A stretch of 44,839 nt of DNA, taken from Lentisphaerota bacterium (GTDB lineage: Bacteria > Verrucomicrobiota > Kiritimatiellia > UBA8416 > JAUUYL01). The notes below the pieces were generated by a model. That model worked only from the letters and a program-made list of their open reading frames with translations. It made no database searches and was not told the DNA's origin. The translations under genes and the position numbers were made by a program. Each line of letters starts with the position of its first letter. Position 1 is the stretch's first letter. Location of the stretch: contig JAUUYL010000009.1 in the NCBI GenBank assembly GCA_030590485.1, positions 1-44,839 of the forward strand, given 5' to 3'. Below, one piece after another: positions 34,359 to 44,839 of this stretch.

Positions 34359-34769
34359 CTAATGTCTTGAAACTAATTTCGTCCTAACCCCGAGCTTCGC
34401 GTCAGCCAGGCGCAAACATTCACGCGCTACCTTCTCCGGCACACCACCCACCTCAAACAACATCTTGCCAGGCCTGACTACAGCAACCCAATACTCCGGA
34501 TTACCCTTGCCCTTACCCATTCTAACTTCAATAGGCTTCTGACTAACAGGTTTGTCAGGGAAAATCCTTATCCAAAGATTCCCCTTACGCTTCATGTGCC
34601 TGTTGATCGCTACCCTGCAAGCCTCAATCTGCGTCGCCTTTATCCAACCCCTACTTAAACACTTCAAACCATATTCTCCGAAAGAAAGATCCACACCGGT
34701 CATTGCCGATCCTTTTCTCTTCCCCCGAGCAACCTTGCGGTGCTTCATCCTTTTAGGCATAAGTGGCAT
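34359..34769 (-). CDS. rplP: 50S ribosomal protein L16
   Basis: The 136-aa protein has [21 protein letters not shown] and [25 protein letters not shown], diagnostic for L16 at the A-site. The start at 34769 has a strong AGGAGG 7 bases upstream; an in-frame ATG three codons on is weaker. It overlaps the rpsC end by 17 bases. Confidence 0.97.
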   Translation of the reverse strand: MPLMPKRMKHRKVARGKRKGSAMTGVDLSFGEYGLKCLSRGWIKATQIEACRVAINRHMKRKGNLWIRIFPDKPVSQKPIEVRMGKGKGNPEYWVAVVRPGKMLFEVGGVPEKVARECLRLADAKLGVRTKLVSRH

Positions 34770-35427
34770 TGGTCTTCCTCCTGTTACCTTCCGCCGCTTC
34801 CGGCTCTTCCCTCTTCTTGCAAATCCATACCTTTACACCTATAATCCCAGCCTTTGTGTTGGCTTCAGCAAATCCATATTCAATATTCGCACGTAATGTA
34901 TGCAGCGGTATGCTGCCTTCCTTGTACCACTCGGTCCGAGCCAGTTCCGCGCCGTTCAATCTGCCTGCAGCACGAATCTTGATACCATTAACACCCATGG
35001 ACATCGCAACCTGTATGGCACGCTTCATCGCACGCCGAAACGACACACGCCGCTCCATCTGAGTCGCAATATTCTCAGCAACCAACTGCGCGTTAGCATC
35101 AGGATCCTTGACCTCCTGTATCTCAATGTAAACTTCCTTGCCAGTCATCGCCGACAAATCCGCACGTACACGCTCAATATCCGCACCCTTACGCCCAATG
35201 ACAATACCCGGACGAGCAGTATGTATGTTTACTCTAATACGGTTAGCATAACGCTCAATTATAATTTCTGAAACTGCAGCATTTTCCAGACGTTTCGCAA
35301 CAAGACTGCGAATTTTCATGTCCTCATTCAGCATGGTACCAAAATTCTTCTTACCGCTGAACCATCTGGAGCGCCAGTTCTTATTAACCGTGACCCTCAA
35401 ACCAATTGGATTTACTTTCTGTCCCAA
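34753..35427 (-). CDS. rpsC: 30S ribosomal protein S3
   Basis: The 224-aa protein begins [12 protein letters not shown], has the KH domain ([20 protein letters not shown]) and the C-terminal part with [31 protein letters not shown]3 lines the mRNA entry and has helicase function. The basic tail ([15 protein letters not shown]) overlaps rplP. Confidence 0.98.
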   Translation of the reverse strand: MGQKVNPIGLRVTVNKNWRSRWFSGKKNFGTMLNEDMKIRSLVAKRLENAAVSEIIIERYANRIRVNIHTARPGIVIGRKGADIERVRADLSAMTGKEVYIEIQEVKDPDANAQLVAENIATQMERRVSFRRAMKRAIQVAMSMGVNGIKIRAAGRLNGAELARTEWYKEGSIPLHTLRANIEYGFAEANTKAGIIGVKVWICKKREEPEAAEGNRRKTNATYA

Positions 35428-35441
35428 GACAATCTCCTAGT

Positions 35442-35786
35442 CTATTCTTCGTTCTTACCGTCTGTTAAAACAACCTTTATATTCGACATCCGCCGCTTGA
35501 TAGGACTCACGCTTCCGCGCGCCCTCGGCCAAAACCTTTTCAAGCGAGGCCCATCATCCACAACAGCCAGCTTGACAATTAAATCGTCCACAGCCAGCTT
35601 CGCATTGTTCTCTGCATTCGCAACAGCCGACTTAAGCGTCTTTCCAATCAGGAAAGCCGCCTTCTTCGTGCTGAAATCAACAATTTTTAACGCCTCAGAA
35701 ACAGGCAAACCCTGCACCTGCCTGGCAAGCTCCCTTGCCTTGTGGGGCGATAACCTTACAAACTTTATTTTAGCTGTTATATCCAT
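35442..35786 (-). CDS. rplV: 50S ribosomal protein L22
   Basis: A 114-aa L22 with FVRLSPHKARELARQVQG and GPRLKRFWPRARGSVSPIKRRMSNIKVVL, the loop that lines the exit tunnel. No insertions at the macrolide-resistance loop were noted. Confidence 0.98.
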   Translation of the reverse strand: MDITAKIKFVRLSPHKARELARQVQGLPVSEALKIVDFSTKKAAFLIGKTLKSAVANAENNAKLAVDDLIVKLAVVDDGPRLKRFWPRARGSVSPIKRRMSNIKVVLTDGKNEE

Positions 35787-35801
35787 ATCACCAAGTCCAG
35801 A

Positions 35802-36086
35802 CTACTTTGTCACCTTTGCTTTTTCCGTGGTATTTCCATGTCTCCTGAATGTACGCGTCGGAGCAAACTCACCAAGCTTATGCCCAACCATGTTCTCAGT
35901 AATAAATACCGGTATGTGTTGTTTGCCATTGTGTATAGCCATATTATGACCCACAAACTCAGGCACTATCATCGAACGACGCGACCATGTCTTAATAGGA
36001 CGCTTGTCTCCAAGCCTGTTCATCTGCTCCACCTTCTTCAAAAGCTTCGCATCAACAAATGGTCCCTTTTTTATAGAACGTGCCAT
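35802..36086 (-). CDS. rpsS: 30S ribosomal protein S19
   Basis: A 94-aa S19 starting [19 protein letters not shown], with [29 protein letters not shown] and [12 protein letters not shown]. It lies on the 30S head next to S13. Confidence 0.98.
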   Translation of the reverse strand: MARSIKKGPFVDAKLLKKVEQMNRLGDKRPIKTWSRRSMIVPEFVGHNMAIHNGKQHIPVFITENMVGHKLGEFAPTRTFRRHGNTTEKAKVTK

Positions 36087-36089
36087 ATC

Positions 36090-36914
36090 TTATTTTCTCC
36101 GCTTTACAATAAACTTATTAGAGGTCTTTTTCTTCTTCCTCGTCTTGCCACCCTTTGCCAACTGGCCCCATGGCGACACCGGATGTCCACCACCAGAAGT
36201 ACGACCTTCACCACCACCCATCGGATGATCAACAGGATTCATGGCCACACCACGTACAGTAGGCCTGATTCCACGCCAACGCTTTCTTCCAGCCTTACCG
36301 TCTGAACGACCCGAACGCTCAGAATTACCAACATATCCTATAGTGGCCAAACATTTAACATTCACAAGCCTTATCTCGCCAGACGGAAGCTTCAACTGTG
36401 CACTCTTGCCTTCCTTGGCCATCAACTGCGCACTCGCTCCAGCCGATCTCACTATCTTAGCACCCCTGCCAGGCTCAAGCTCAACATTGTGAATCGTTGT
36501 ACCCAGCGGAATCTTATCCAACGGAAGCGCATTACCAACCGAAGGCTCAGCCTCAGCACCAGATACAACCTGCATCCCGACAGTTAAACCCTGCGGCGCA
36601 AGTATGTAACGCTTCGCGCCATCAAGATAATGAAGCAACGCAATGTTTGCAGTCCTGTTCGGATCATACTCAATTGCCGCAACCTTCGCAGGAACACCAC
36701 TCTTCTCACGCCTGAAATCTATTATACGATATCTACGCTTATGACCACCGCCACGATGACGAACAGTAATCCTGCCAGCGGAATTTCGGCCAGCATTACG
36801 CTTCTTCGACTCAACAAGACTACGTTCCGGCTTGTCCTTCGTTATCTCATCAAACGCCGAAATCGTCGTGAAACGCATACTCGGTGTAGTCGGTTTGTAT
36901 TTTTTTAATGCCAT
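36090..36914 (-). CDS. rplB: 50S ribosomal protein L2
   Basis: A 274-aa L2 with [27 protein letters not shown] near the start and the C-terminal [23 protein letters not shown] loop that is essential for peptidyl transfer. It lies 3 bases before rpsS. Confidence 0.99.
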   Translation of the reverse strand: MALKKYKPTTPSMRFTTISAFDEITKDKPERSLVESKKRNAGRNSAGRITVRHRGGGHKRRYRIIDFRREKSGVPAKVAAIEYDPNRTANIALLHYLDGAKRYILAPQGLTVGMQVVSGAEAEPSVGNALPLDKIPLGTTIHNVELEPGRGAKIVRSAGASAQLMAKEGKSAQLKLPSGEIRLVNVKCLATIGYVGNSERSGRSDGKAGRKRWRGIRPTVRGVAMNPVDHPMGGGEGRTSGGGHPVSPWGQLAKGGKTRKKKKTSNKFIVKRRK

Positions 36915-36932
36915 CTTATTTCTCCAAAACCT

Positions 36933-37217
36933 CTAGGCCACGTCTATGCTGTCGCCCGCTTTAAGCGTCACAACAGCGCGCTTCCAATCAGCCCTCTTGC
37001 CATAACGAACCGTACGCTCACGCTTCTTCTTGCCGGAATACCGCATCGTGTTCACGTTCATTACAGTAACGTTGAAATACTGCTCAACAGCAGCCTTTAT
37101 CTCCATCTTGTTCGCAGACGTATCCACCTGAAATAAATACTGATTGTTAGCTTCCTTAAGATCAGTACCCTTTTCCGTTATCTGCAACTTCTTTAAAACC
37201 GAATTTAAATCCTTCAT
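36933..37217 (-). CDS. rplW: 50S ribosomal protein L23
   Basis: A 94-aa L23 with QITEKGTDLKEANNQYLFQVDTSANKMEIKAAVEQYFNVTVMNVNTM and the basic YSGKKKRERTVRYG loop; the docking site for trigger factor at the exit tunnel. The start overlaps the rplD stop (ATGA). Confidence 0.97.
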   Translation of the reverse strand: MKDLNSVLKKLQITEKGTDLKEANNQYLFQVDTSANKMEIKAAVEQYFNVTVMNVNTMRYSGKKKRERTVRYGKRADWKRAVVTLKAGDSIDVA

Positions 37218-37969
37218 TTATCCTTCTCCACAACCTGCTCTCCATCCGCCTTCTCTTCAACCTTCTCAGGCTTAGCTTCCTCAGCCTTCTCTACGGCTTC
37301 CTCTACTTTTTCGGCAGGCTTTTCAGCAGGTTTCTCAGCAACAACCTCTCCAAAGCGGGCCTTTATAACATCCATTGCCGATTTAGTCACTACAACTTTT
37401 TTATAACGTAACAATTGATACACGTTCAAGTTCGCCGCCGCAACCATCTCAATCTTCGGTATGTTCCTCGCAGCAAGAACCGTCTTCTCGTCAACCTTGT
37501 CCACAACAAAAAGAACAGGCCCGGAAAGATCGAGCTTCTTCATCAATTCAGCAAACAGCCGGGTCTTACCTTCCGCAAGAATCAACTCATCAACTACCAG
37601 TATCTTCTCTTCACTGATAACATCACTGAAAGCCCTCATGAACGCAAGCTTCTGAACCTTCTTGTTCACCTTCTTGTCATAACTTCGGGGATGAGGACCA
37701 AACGCCACAGCACCACCACGCCAGATAGGAGACTGCCGATATCCAGCACGAGCTCTTCCAAGCCCCTTCTGCTTCCACGGCTTAGCATTACTTCCAGCAA
37801 CTTCTCCCTTACTGAGTGTAGAAGCCGTTCCCGCACGACGCGCAGCCATCATGGCAACAACAACATCACGAACAGCCTGCTCACCCTTGTCAGAAACAAG
37901 CATATCATCAGAAAAGTCGAGGTTACCCACTGCTTTTCCCTTCATATCATGTACTTTTAACTTACCCAT
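37214..37969 (-). CDS. rplD: 50S ribosomal protein L4 with C-terminal tail
   Basis: The 251-aa protein has an L4 core with RAGTASTLSKGEVAGSNAKPWKQKGLGRARAGYRQSPIWRGGAVAFGPHPRSY, the loop that reaches into the tunnel. Core sequence ends near residue 205. It is followed by about 45 residues of Lys/Glu/Pro/Ala ([30 protein letters not shown]...), of the same composition as the S11 extension. Usual L4 is about 205 aa. Confidence 0.97.
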   Translation of the reverse strand: MGKLKVHDMKGKAVGNLDFSDDMLVSDKGEQAVRDVVVAMMAARRAGTASTLSKGEVAGSNAKPWKQKGLGRARAGYRQSPIWRGGAVAFGPHPRSYDKKVNKKVQKLAFMRAFSDVISEEKILVVDELILAEGKTRLFAELMKKLDLSGPVLFVVDKVDEKTVLAARNIPKIEMVAAANLNVYQLLRYKKVVVTKSAMDVIKARFGEVVAEKPAEKPAEKVEEAVEKAEEAKPEKVEEKADGEQVVEKDK

Positions 37970-37977
37970 AACTCAGA

Positions 37978-38616
37978 TCAACTCTTATTACGCTTTTTCA
38001 AGGACTTCTTAATGTATACTATCGAACCCGTAGCGCCCGGGACCGCACCGCGAACCAATATCAGATTCTCGTCCCCCTTAAGCTCCACAATTTTTAAATT
38101 CTCCTGCAAAACCCTCACCGTACCCATGTGACCAGGCATCTTCCTGTTCTTCGCAACACGTGAAGGAGTAGCACACTGACCAATCGCTCCCGGCTTCCTC
38201 TTCGCATGCCCACCATGAGTCATTCGGCCACCACCAAAATTATAACGCTTAACAACACCGGCAAAACCACGACCCTTGCTGGTACCCTCAATGTCAACGT
38301 ACTTCTCTTCAGCAAATATCTCAGCAGTCACAGTGTCTCCAGCCTTAACGTCATCATCACCGATTATGGGGAATTCTCTCAAAACCCTCTTAGGCGATAC
38401 ACCAGCCTTCTTGAACCTGGCAAGATCCGGCTTACTGACCCTCTGCTCCTTCTGATCACCATACCCCATCTGAACAGCATCATAGCCATCTTTTTCCTGT
38501 GTCTTACGCTGAACCACGACACAAGGACCCGCCTCTATAACCGTCACCGCAACACGATGGCCTTCTGCATCAAAGACCTGCGTCATCCCAAGCTTTTTTC
38601 CTATCAAACCTTCCAT
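37978..38616 (-). CDS. rplC: 50S ribosomal protein L3
   Basis: I start at the ATG at 38616 (a GTG sits just before it), preceded by GGGG with a 7-base spacer. The 212-aa protein begins MEGLIGKKLGMTQVF and has FAGVVKRYNFGGGRMTHGGHAKRKPGAIGQCATPSRVAKNRKMPGHMG, diagnostic for L3. It follows rpsJ. Confidence 0.97.
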   Translation of the reverse strand: MEGLIGKKLGMTQVFDAEGHRVAVTVIEAGPCVVVQRKTQEKDGYDAVQMGYGDQKEQRVSKPDLARFKKAGVSPKRVLREFPIIGDDDVKAGDTVTAEIFAEEKYVDIEGTSKGRGFAGVVKRYNFGGGRMTHGGHAKRKPGAIGQCATPSRVAKNRKMPGHMGTVRVLQENLKIVELKGDENLILVRGAVPGATGSIVYIKKSLKKRNKS

Positions 38617-38630
38617 CACTCTACCCCAAC

Positions 38631-38939
38631 CTATATCTTAATGGTAATATCCACGCCCGCAGGCAGATTTAACTTCTTCAACTCGTCAATTGTCTTCGCC
38701 GTCGGCTGCATGATATCCAACAACCTCTTGTGAGTTCTCATCTCAAACTGTTCCATAGACTTCTTGTTGACATGCGGACTCTTATTCACCGTAAACCGCT
38801 CTATACGCGTCGGCAAAGGCGTCGGCCCCACAACCTCAGCACCACTCCCCTTCGCGGTGTCAATAATATCCAGTACCGCCTGATCCAATACCTTGTGGTC
38901 ATACGCTTGTAATCTTATTCTTATCCTCTGATCCTGCAT
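38631..38939 (-). CDS. rpsJ: 30S ribosomal protein S10
   Basis: A 102-aa S10 ([27 protein letters not shown]..., [40 protein letters not shown]). S10 also takes part in antitermination as NusE. No tuf gene lies between fusA and rpsJ; the gap is 12 bases. Confidence 0.98.
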   Translation of the reverse strand: MQDQRIRIRLQAYDHKVLDQAVLDIIDTAKGSGAEVVGPTPLPTRIERFTVNKSPHVNKKSMEQFEMRTHKRLLDIMQPTAKTIDELKKLNLPAGVDITIKI

Positions 38940-38951
38940 TATCTTCTACCC

Positions 38952-41087
38952 TTAAATACTAAGTAATTTATCTTTCACAGTTTTCGGTGCAATCTCAAAC
39001 GTAACAGGCTCAATAGTGTAACTAGCATGCCCCCTGGTCAACGAACGTATTACCGTCGAATAACCAAAAAGTTCAGCCAGCGGAACCTCCGCATGTATCA
39101 TCTGAGAAGCGCCACTCGCTTCCATGTTCTTGATCTTGCCGCGCCTGCCATTCAAATCACCCATGACATCGCCCATGTATTCACTCGGCACAACCAAATC
39201 TAACGCCATAATCGGCTCAAGAAACTCAGGCGAACCCGCCATCACAGCATCTTTAAACGCCATCACCGCCGCAGTACGAAAAGCTATCTCAGTCGAGGAA
39301 TCAGCATCGTAATCACCACCTGTGATCTTGACCCTGATGTCGTTCACCGCATATCTACCCATTACACCCGTCATAATTCCATCTTTGATTCCCTCTTCAA
39401 CCTCAGAACGAAACTCTTCAGGCACCTTGTCTTTCGAAACATCAAATTCTATAATCGCCCCCTCACCACGCGCCAACGGAGAAATCTCAAGTCGCAATGA
39501 CGCAAACTGCCTGCCACTGCCAATTTCCCTGTCGAAAATATGCTCACCAACCGCAGTCGCCGTAACAGTCTCATAATAAGCCACCATCGGTCGCCCTGTG
39601 TTTATCTCAACATTAAACTCACTCTCCATTCGACTCTTGAGTATTTCCAGGTGTAACTCACCCATACCACTCATAATCGTCTGACCAGTCTCCGGATCAA
39701 CCTTTACAATGCAGGTCGGATCCTCAGAAGCAAGATCATTAAGTGCCTGTTCAACCTTGTCCCTGTCCGCTGCTGAACGAGATTCAACCGCCATAAACAT
39801 CACCGGCTCAGGAAACTTGATGCGCTCCAACTCAACAGGTTTGTTCTCAACACATAAAGTGTCACCCGTCATAACATCCTTCATCCCGACAACAGCCCCA
39901 ATCTCACCCGAAAACAACTCTTCGACATCTTCGCGACTGTCCGCATGCAACCGAACCAGCTTGGTAATTCGCTCCCTTTTATTGGATCTCGGATTATAAA
40001 CGTTCTGCCCCTTCTTGACCTTGCCGGAATAAACACGAATAAATATCAACCTGCCAACATATGGATCCCGTGCCAACTTGAATACCAAAGCACTAAATGG
40101 ACCCGCGTCATCCGGCTCCCTCGTCACATGCTCACCGGTCTTAATGTCAACACCCTCCATGACTGTAACATCCATTGGAGACGGCAAATAATCAATCACA
40201 GCATCAAGCAACTGCTGAACACCAAGGTTCTTCAGCGACGATCCGCATAATACAGGCACCAGCTTACCCGTAAGCGTTACCCTGCGTAAACCAGCACGAA
40301 GCACATTCGCAGGAACATCAGGCCCCTCCATGTACGCCTCAAGAATCGCCTCGTCAACATCTGCAAGCTTCTCAACCAACTCAGCCCTCGCACGCTCAGC
40401 CTCAACCGCAAGATCAGCAGGTATAGCGACAATATTCATTTTAGCACCAAGACTGTCAGAATCAAAAGTCACCGCATTCATCTCAAGCAAGTCTATAATA
40501 CCTTCAAAATTCTCTTCACTCCCCCATGGAAGCTGAACAGGAACAGCATTGGAACCAAGCTTGCTGCGAATCTGACCCACTACACTGCCAAAATCAGCAC
40601 CCATCCTGTCCATCTTGTTCACATAAGCTATTCTCGGCACATTGTAATGATCCGACTGCTGCCATACCGTCTCCGACTGCGGCTGAACACCGCCAACAGC
40701 ACAAAAAACACCAACCGCTCCATCCAAAACCCTCAACGAACGCTCAACCTCAACAGTAAAATCAACATGCCCTGGAGTATCTATGATGTTAACCTGACAA
40801 TCACGCCAGAAACAAGTAGTCGCAGCACTGGTAATAGTAATACCACGCTCCTTCTCCTGCTCCATCCAATCCATCACCGCCGTACCCTGATGCACCTCGC
40901 CCATCTTATGCACCTTGCCGGCGTAAAACAGTACACGCTCCGTAGTCGTGGTCTTACCAGCATCTATATGCGCAATAATACCTATATTACGCACAGCAGA
41001 CAGACTCCTCGCCCTGGCGTCAGCCTCTTTACCCTTACGGCCGGCTGATGCTTTACTGTTTTTCTTTTGTTCCAAAACTTTTACCAT
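38952..41087 (-). CDS. fusA: Elongation factor G
   Basis: The 711-aa translocation GTPase shows G1 [13 protein letters not shown]3 DTPGHVDFT and G4 NKMDRMG, followed by domains II-V ending [19 protein letters not shown] Lys/Ala-rich N-terminal extension of about 30 residues precedes the G domain. Placement after rpsG is the standard str order. The upstream ribosome site is weak. Confidence 0.98.
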   Translation of the reverse strand: MVKVLEQKKNSKASAGRKGKEADARARSLSAVRNIGIIAHIDAGKTTTTERVLFYAGKVHKMGEVHQGTAVMDWMEQEKERGITITSAATTCFWRDCQVNIIDTPGHVDFTVEVERSLRVLDGAVGVFCAVGGVQPQSETVWQQSDHYNVPRIAYVNKMDRMGADFGSVVGQIRSKLGSNAVPVQLPWGSEENFEGIIDLLEMNAVTFDSDSLGAKMNIVAIPADLAVEAERARAELVEKLADVDEAILEAYMEGPDVPANVLRAGLRRVTLTGKLVPVLCGSSLKNLGVQQLLDAVIDYLPSPMDVTVMEGVDIKTGEHVTREPDDAGPFSALVFKLARDPYVGRLIFIRVYSGKVKKGQNVYNPRSNKRERITKLVRLHADSREDVEELFSGEIGAVVGMKDVMTGDTLCVENKPVELERIKFPEPVMFMAVESRSAADRDKVEQALNDLASEDPTCIVKVDPETGQTIMSGMGELHLEILKSRMESEFNVEINTGRPMVAYYETVTATAVGEHIFDREIGSGRQFASLRLEISPLARGEGAIIEFDVSKDKVPEEFRSEVEEGIKDGIMTGVMGRYAVNDIRVKITGGDYDADSSTEIAFRTAAVMAFKDAVMAGSPEFLEPIMALDLVVPSEYMGDVMGDLNGRRGKIKNMEASGASQMIHAEVPLAELFGYSTVIRSLTRGHASYTIEPVTFEIAPKTVKDKLLSI

Positions 41088-41112
41088 CTTTCAAAAACAA
41101 CCTTATATCACT

Positions 41113-41583
41113 CTACCAGGCATAATGAGCAAACGCCCTGTTAGCCTGCGCCATCTTATGGACGTCATCCTTCTTCTTCATGACACTACCCTGATTGTTG
41201 TATGCATCAAGAAGCTCTGTGGCTATGGACTTATGCATCTCCATGCCCTTTCTCGCCGTCGAATACTGAATCAACCACCTGAGTGCCAACGCCGACTGAC
41301 GATTCCTGTTGATCTCTGTAGGAACCTGATATGTCGCACCACCCACTCTGCGGGACTTAACTTCAACCTTCGGCTTCATGTTGTCAATCGCCTTCACAAG
41401 CACTTCCAACGGATCCCGCCCAGTCTTGGATGCAATCTCATCCAAAGCACCGTACACTACCTTCTCCGCAACCGACTTCTTGCCGCGTTGCATAAGATAA
41501 TTGATCACCCTAGTTACAAGCTCACTGTTGTACTTAGGATCCGGTGTCAACGTTCTCTTCTCTGCACTGTGCCTTCTTGCCAT
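41113..41583 (-). CDS. rpsG: 30S ribosomal protein S7
   Basis: A 156-aa S7 (MARRHSAEKRTLTPDPKYNSELVTRVINYLMQRGKKSVAEKVVYGALD; later VGGATYQVPTEINRNRQSALALRWL). It nucleates the 3' major domain of 16S rRNA. GGAG lies 7 bases upstream of the ATG. Confidence 0.98.
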   Translation of the reverse strand: MARRHSAEKRTLTPDPKYNSELVTRVINYLMQRGKKSVAEKVVYGALDEIASKTGRDPLEVLVKAIDNMKPKVEVKSRRVGGATYQVPTEINRNRQSALALRWLIQYSTARKGMEMHKSIATELLDAYNNQGSVMKKKDDVHKMAQANRAFAHYAW

Positions 41584-41600
41584 TCCATTTCTCCGTTAAA

Positions 41601-41975
41601 TTACTTCTTGGTCTTCTTGACCCCGTATTTCGAACGCCCTTGTTTACGCCCGTCAACGCCCAAACTATCAAGAGCACCACGAACGATATGATAACGCACG
41701 CCAGGTAAATCCTTTACGCGGCCGCCTCTCACCAATACCACACTATGCTCCTGCAAATTGTGACCTACACCACCGATATACGCCGTTACTTCATAACCCG
41801 ATGTAAGACGAACCCTGGCCACTTTCCTCAAGGCAGAATTCGGCTTCTTAGGTGTCTGAGTCTTTACTGCAAGACAAACACCACGCCTCTGCGGCGCTGA
41901 TACCAGCGCAGGAGCCTTGCTCTTCTGCTTGAGCTTCTTTCTGCCCTTTCTAACCAACTGATTAATTGTCGGCAT
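41601..41975 (-). CDS. rpsL: 30S ribosomal protein S12
   Basis: I start at 41975 ([15 protein letters not shown]); the frame extends upstream without S12 sequence. The 124-aa protein has [25 protein letters not shown] and [19 protein letters not shown]. Both lysines where streptomycin-resistance changes occur in other species are wild type (KKP and RVKD). It is the decoding-site protein and follows rpoC. Confidence 0.98.
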   Translation of the reverse strand: MPTINQLVRKGRKKLKQKSKAPALVSAPQRRGVCLAVKTQTPKKPNSALRKVARVRLTSGYEVTAYIGGVGHNLQEHSVVLVRGGRVKDLPGVRYHIVRGALDSLGVDGRKQGRSKYGVKKTKK

Positions 41976-42045
41976 ATGCCAAAACCTTTCTCTAATTTCC
42001 CAAAAGAATCCGCATGCTATCAAAGTGCCTACGGAAAATACAAGC

Positions 42046-44839
42046 CTAACCTAGCAATTCTTTTAGTTTCTGTTCAGACTCCGTTTCCTCTTTGTCTAAT
42101 TCATCTTCGGGCACCGGCTCCGCCAGAGGAACAAGTTTAATGTCCCTGTGTATCGGAAAACCCGTCCCGCCCGGTATCAAGTGTCCCATTATAACGTTCT
42201 CCTTGAAACCACGAAGATGATCTATCTTGCCAAGCGTAGCCGCTTCCGTAAGTACACGCGTAGTGTCCTGGAAGGATGCAGCCGAAATAAAGCTGTTAGT
42301 CTCAAGCGACGCTTTGGTAATACCAAGCAACGCCGGAGTAGCTTCCGCAGGACGCTTACCTTCAGACATCGCATCCTCATTCGCCCGAAGGAAATCCTGC
42401 TTCATCACCTGCTCACCCCAGAGATACTCCGTATCACCCGGATTCGTAATAGTGACCTTCCTCAACATCTGCCTGACAATTATCTCAATATGCTTGTCAT
42501 TAATATCCACACCCTGCAAACGATATACCTGCTGAACTTCGTTCACCAGATAATCCTGCAACTCCTGAGGACCACATACTTCAAGAATTTCCTGAGGAAC
42601 AATCGGTCCCTCCGTAAGCTGCTGACCCTTCTTTACCTTGTCATCCTTAAAGACAACTATGTGCTTACCCATCGCAATCAAATGCTCTTCAGTGGCACCA
42701 GTAGCATCATCACGGATAATCAAACATCTCTTACCCCTCTGATTAGGACCAAAGTCAACGATACCCTCGATCTTGGCAATCTCAGCTGCATCCTTAGGAT
42801 GACGCGCTTCAAACAACTCAGACACACGTGGCAATCCACCAGTAATATCCTTCGTCTTCGACTCTTTCCTCGGAGTCTTAGCAAGCATCTCACCAGGTAA
42901 TACAGCCTTCCCCTTCTTCACCATCACATGCGCTCCGGCAGGGATACTGTAAAAACCAAGAACCTCTTCACCATCTTCACTTCTGACAATAATCTGAGGA
43001 TGCAAATCTTCCTTTGTCTCAAGAACAATCGTTCCCTTCAGACCCGTTGCCTCGTCAACCTCTTTCTTGACAGACACGTTCTCAACAAAATCATGGAAAT
43101 CGATTATACCCTTCTGCTCAGATAAGATCGGTACACTGTACGGATCCCACTGCGCCAGACACTGACCCTTCTTGACCGTGTCACCATCCTCGAACTGAAC
43201 CAACGCACCCATCGCAGTAGTATAACGCTCCAGCTCATGACCATTCTTATCGTGAATCGTCAATACGCCATTCTTGTTAAGCACAACATGCGCGCCCTCT
43301 TTGTTCTTAATGGTTCTTAATTCATGATATTTAACAATACCTGCATTCTTGACGATAATCTCCGGCTCTTTAAAGATCGCACTCGCCGTACCACCGATAT
43401 GGAACGTACGCATGGTCAACTGTGTTCCAGGCTCACCAATTGACTGAGCTCCGATAATTCCAACAGCTGTGCCAACCTCAACAGAACGACCCGTCGCCAA
43501 ATCACGCCCATAACACATAGCGCAAAGCCCATTGTGACTCTCGCAAGTCAAAACACTGCGTATCCGTATACTGTCAATCGCAGAACGCCTGATCACATCA
43601 CAAGCCTCTTCATCTATCTCGTGGTTGGCCCGAACAATCAACGCCTTGGTAACGGGATCAATAACATCAGCTAAAACCGTCCTACCCAAGATCCTGTTCT
43701 CCAACGAAAGCATCTCGTCATCACCTTCAGACAACAAAACAGTCTCTATGCCGTTAAGGGTATTACAGTCCTGCTCAATAATAATGACATCCTGAGCAAC
43801 ATCCACAAGCTTACGAGTCAAGTAACCAGCATCAGCTGTTTTCAACGCCGTATCAGCCAAACCCTTACGAGCACCGTGAGTACTGATAAAATACTCAAGA
43901 ACACTCAATCCCTCACGGAAGTTAGATATAATAGGACGCTCAATAATCTCACCAGACGGCTTGGCCATCAAACCACGCATACCAGCAAGCTGGCGAATCT
44001 GCTGACGACTTCCACGAGCCTTGGAATCAACCATCATGTAAACCGAATTGATCTCAGTACTATCACCATTCTCCTCTATGGAAGAATACATCGCGTTCGA
44101 AACTTGATCAGTCGCCTGTGTCCAGATATCAACAATCTTATTGTAACGCTCACCATCAGTAATCACACCCTGCTTGTATTGAGCATCAACATCGCCTACC
44201 TGATCACGTGCAGAACCAACAATAGAACCCTTCCTACTCGGAACAATCATGTCAACCAAACCAATAGAAACACCCGCAAGCGTAGCATGCTCAAAACCAA
44301 GACGTTTCAAGTCATCAAGAACACGTACAGTCTCATCGTGCCCGGCATGACGATGACAATGCCATATAAAATCACCAAGAGCAGACTTATCAACCATCTT
44401 ATTGATAAAACCAATCTTCGCCGGCCAAAGCTCATTAAAGAACACCCGACCAACCGTCGTCACCAGCACCGTCTTATCACGATCACCGAAAACAGTTTCC
44501 TGCAAATAGTCAGGATTCCTCAAATGAATCTTACTATGCGTACTAAGAACACCCTCTTCATAAGCAAGCCTGACGTCATTGACATCATTCATCAAAGGAT
44601 AATGCTTTTTCTTATCATCCTTTGAAGGCTTGAGAATATCATCAAGCCTGTCTTTCTGACTCAAAGAAGTCAAATAATAGATGCCCAATGTAATATCCTG
44701 CGTAGGCGTCATTACAGACCGACCACTGGAAGGCGAGAATATACTGTTCGTAGACATCATCAGAAGCCTGGACTCAAGCTGAGCTTCAACCGATAACGGC
44801 AGATGAACAGCCATCTGATCACCATCAAAATCAGCATTA
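42046..44839 (-). CDS. rpoC: RNA polymerase beta' subunit, 5' end beyond window
   Basis: About 930 C-terminal residues are present; the N-terminal third is cut off by the window edge. The last bases (44818-44838) encode ADFDGDQ of the catalytic [12 protein letters not shown] motif holding the active-site magnesium. Further along are the second zinc site (EQDCNT...[11 protein letters not shown]), then [24 protein letters not shown] (trigger loop region), and the C-terminal domain ending [13 protein letters not shown]. No frame break is seen. The rpoC-rpsL-rpsG-fusA order is typical. Confidence 0.98.
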   Translation of the reverse strand, partial: NADFDGDQMAVHLPLSVEAQLESRLLMMSTNSIFSPSSGRSVMTPTQDITLGIYYLTSLSQKDRLDDILKPSKDDKKKHYPLMNDVNDVRLAYEEGVLSTHSKIHLRNPDYLQETVFGDRDKTVLVTTVGRVFFNELWPAKIGFINKMVDKSALGDFIWHCHRHAGHDETVRVLDDLKRLGFEHATLAGVSIGLVDMIVPSRKGSIVGSARDQVGDVDAQYKQGVITDGERYNKIVDIWTQATDQVSNAMYSSIEENGDSTEINSVYMMVDSKARGSRQQIRQLAGMRGLMAKPSGEIIERPIISNFREGLSVLEYFISTHGARKGLADTALKTADAGYLTRKLVDVAQDVIIIEQDCNTLNGIETVLLSEGDDEMLSLENRILGRTVLADVIDPVTKALIVRANHEIDEEACDVIRRSAIDSIRIRSVLTCESHNGLCAMCYGRDLATGRSVEVGTAVGIIGAQSIGEPGTQLTMRTFHIGGTASAIFKEPEIIVKNAGIVKYHELRTIKNKEGAHVVLNKNGVLTIHDKNGHELERYTTAMGALVQFEDGDTVKKGQCLAQWDPYSVPILSEQKGIIDFHDFVENVSVKKEVDEATGLKGTIVLETKEDLHPQIIVRSEDGEEVLGFYSIPAGAHVMVKKGKAVLPGEMLAKTPRKESKTKDITGGLPRVSELFEARHPKDAAEIAKIEGIVDFGPNQRGKRCLIIRDDATGATEEHLIAMGKHIVVFKDDKVKKGQQLTEGPIVPQEILEVCGPQELQDYLVNEVQQVYRLQGVDINDKHIEIIVRQMLRKVTITNPGDTEYLWGEQVMKQDFLRANEDAMSEGKRPAEATPALLGITKASLETNSFISAASFQDTTRVLTEAATLGKIDHLRGFKENVIMGHLIPGGTGFPIHRDIKLVPLAEPVPEDELDKEETESEQKLKELLG

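Noticed and set aside
1-44839. tRNA or rRNA genes
   Set aside because: None of the intergenic regions showed a recognisable cloverleaf or rRNA sequence by eye; a covariance-model scan was not possible.

Overview
The window is bacterial chromosome, most likely from the PVC superphylum (Kiritimatiellota, Lentisphaerota or Verrucomicrobiota). This is an inference from the many type II-style pseudopilins, an H-X9-DG pseudopilin, very large Asn/Thr-rich secreted proteins, a calcium-type DxDGDG repeat followed by an SxDPxDxxDF segment, and short palindromic repeats between genes. No marker was compared with a database.

Layout. Bases 1-5530 hold single genes on both strands: an AMMECR1-domain lipoprotein, a secreted terpenoid-cyclase-fold protein, an FmdB zinc ribbon, a small secreted repeat protein, an FHA-AAA+ sigma-54 activator and an H-X9-DG pseudopilin. 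Bases 5600-13250 hold two secreted proteins (about 471 and 1944 aa). Bases 13410-21050 (minus strand) are a tight operon running gspF, then seven pseudopilins, then a GspK-like protein. Bases 21390-23716 (plus) encode a second, unusual sigma-54-type activator that diverges from gspF. Bases 23726-44839 (minus) are one long fused str-S10-spc-alpha cluster: rpoC (5' end outside the window), rpsL, rpsG, fusA, the S10 and spc ribosomal genes, secY, adk, map, rpmJ, rpsM, rpsK, rpsD, rpoA and rplQ. tuf, rpmD and infA are absent from their usual places.

How the parts may work together. Two 17-base sequences match the sigma-54 promoter pattern, agree with each other at 13 of 17 positions and have exact GG-N10-GC spacing. 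One lies in front of the 1944-aa secreted protein (7364-7380). The other lies in front of the gspF-pseudopilin operon (21188-21204). Two sigma-54 activator genes lie close by. I infer a sigma-54 regulon that co-expresses a pseudopilus-based secretion machine and a giant surface or secreted protein. This is the best candidate for an undescribed system here.

The other striking signal is a set of degenerate tandem arrays with a strict 7-base period in at least five intergenic regions, each with a different consensus heptamer. They often sit beside short palindromic repeats. A perfect 15-bp tandem repeat also lies inside rpsK and encodes KPEKA units in a roughly 120-residue N-terminal extension of ribosomal protein S11; the C-terminus of L4 carries a similar tail.
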